Source: Planctomycetota bacterium (GTDB taxonomy: Bacteria; Planctomycetota; Brocadiia; Brocadiales; Brocadiaceae). From it: DNA of 21,536 nt. The stretch is taken from NCBI GenBank assembly GCA_023261465.1, contig JAHFOW010000028.1, positions 1 to 21,536 on the forward strand, in the 5' to 3' direction. The position numbers and the translations under genes were made by a program. The notes beneath the pieces were generated by a model. The model saw only the letters and a program-made list of their open reading frames with translations. It ran no database searches and was not told the DNA's origin. Below, one piece after another: positions 21,358-21,536 of this stretch; positions within the stretch are counted from its first letter, which is position 1; every line of letters begins with the position of its first letter.

Positions 21358-21536
21358 TTATCCAATAATTTTTGTAACAACACCAGCGCCAACAGTCTTC
21401 CCACCCTCACGGATGGCAAACCGTAACCCCTCATCCATTGCCACGGGCGTCAACAATTCCACCACTACCTTCACATTATCCCCCGGCATCACCATCTCAG
21501 CCCCACCCGTCAATGTCACCACTCCCGTCACATCCG
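21358..21536 (-). CDS. tuf: Elongation factor Tu, C-terminal end
   Basis: The last 58 codons of EF-Tu, the GTPase that delivers aminoacyl-tRNA to the ribosome, are visible; the rest is beyond the right edge. The translated end includes VTLTGGAEMVMPGDNV, LLTPVAMDEGLRFAIREGG and KTVGAGVVTKIIG before TAA, the conserved domain-3 tail. The first ~38 codons seen prefer G-ending codons (Val mainly GTG), while the last 20 use more T- and A-ending codons, closer to the neighbours. Upstream tuf in a str-type operon before rpsJ is the standard arrangement. Confidence 0.95.
   Translation of the reverse strand, partial: DVTGVVTLTGGAEMVMPGDNVKVVVELLTPVAMDEGLRFAIREGGKTVGAGVVTKIIG

Noticed and set aside
1..21536. 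tRNA genes, rRNA, CRISPR, insertion sequences, prophage
   Set aside because: No cloverleaf, spaced repeat array, transposase or terminal inverted repeats were seen on either strand by eye; a covariance-model scan would be the decisive test for small RNAs.

Overview
The window is the conserved ribosomal-protein supercluster (S10, spc and alpha operons) of an AT-rich bacterium, followed by a short mixed region of housekeeping and accessory genes. Gene order is the standard bacterial one, with a lineage-specific flavour: L17 carries an insertion, L2 has an altered His loop, rpmD (L30) is absent, and a HgdC/BadF-type activator is present. I infer a Planctomycetota-like bacterium, possibly an anammox relative (Brocadiales). 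That assignment is a guess from protein flavour, at moderate to low confidence, and no rRNA gene is present to settle it.

Layout. Bases 1-365 hold the 3' end of a corrin-ring methyltransferase gene (cobM/cbiF, + strand). Bases 590-880 encode an HU-family DNA-binding protein (+). It converges on typA/bipA (972-2819, -), and the two share a bidirectional terminator. typA has a near-perfect sigma-70 promoter, a leader of about 130 nt and a terminator-like hairpin inside that leader. Divergent from it is a CoA-dehydratase/reductase activator ATPase (3049-3849, +). Next, on the minus strand, come a DUSP23-like phosphatase and maf, two bases apart. maf starts only 13 nt after the strong terminator that ends the ribosomal cluster.

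From 5022 to the right edge everything is on the minus strand. In transcription order (right to left) it reads: tuf (3' end only), rpsJ, rplC, rplD, rplW, rplB, rpsS, rplV, rpsC, rplP, rpmC, rpsQ, rplN, rplX, rplE, rpsN, rpsH, rplF, rplR, rpsE, rplO, secY, adk, map, infA, rpmJ, rpsM, a class I SAM-dependent methyltransferase, rpsK, rpsD, rpoA, rplQ. Genes are tightly packed, with several 4-bp stop/start overlaps and one 50-bp overlap (rpsC/rplP). The only foreign-looking insertion is the methyltransferase between rpsM and rpsK.

Together these genes make ribosomal subunits, the RNA polymerase alpha subunit, the Sec translocon channel, initiation factor 1, and the enzymes for N-terminal Met removal and adenylate balance. 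typA (ribosome-associated GTPase) and maf fit the same growth-related theme. I found no tRNA, rRNA, CRISPR array, insertion sequence or prophage. No gene-free stretch exceeds about 230 bases. Several starts were moved from upstream TTG or GTG codons to the ATG with the better-placed Shine-Dalgarno or the family-typical N-terminus.
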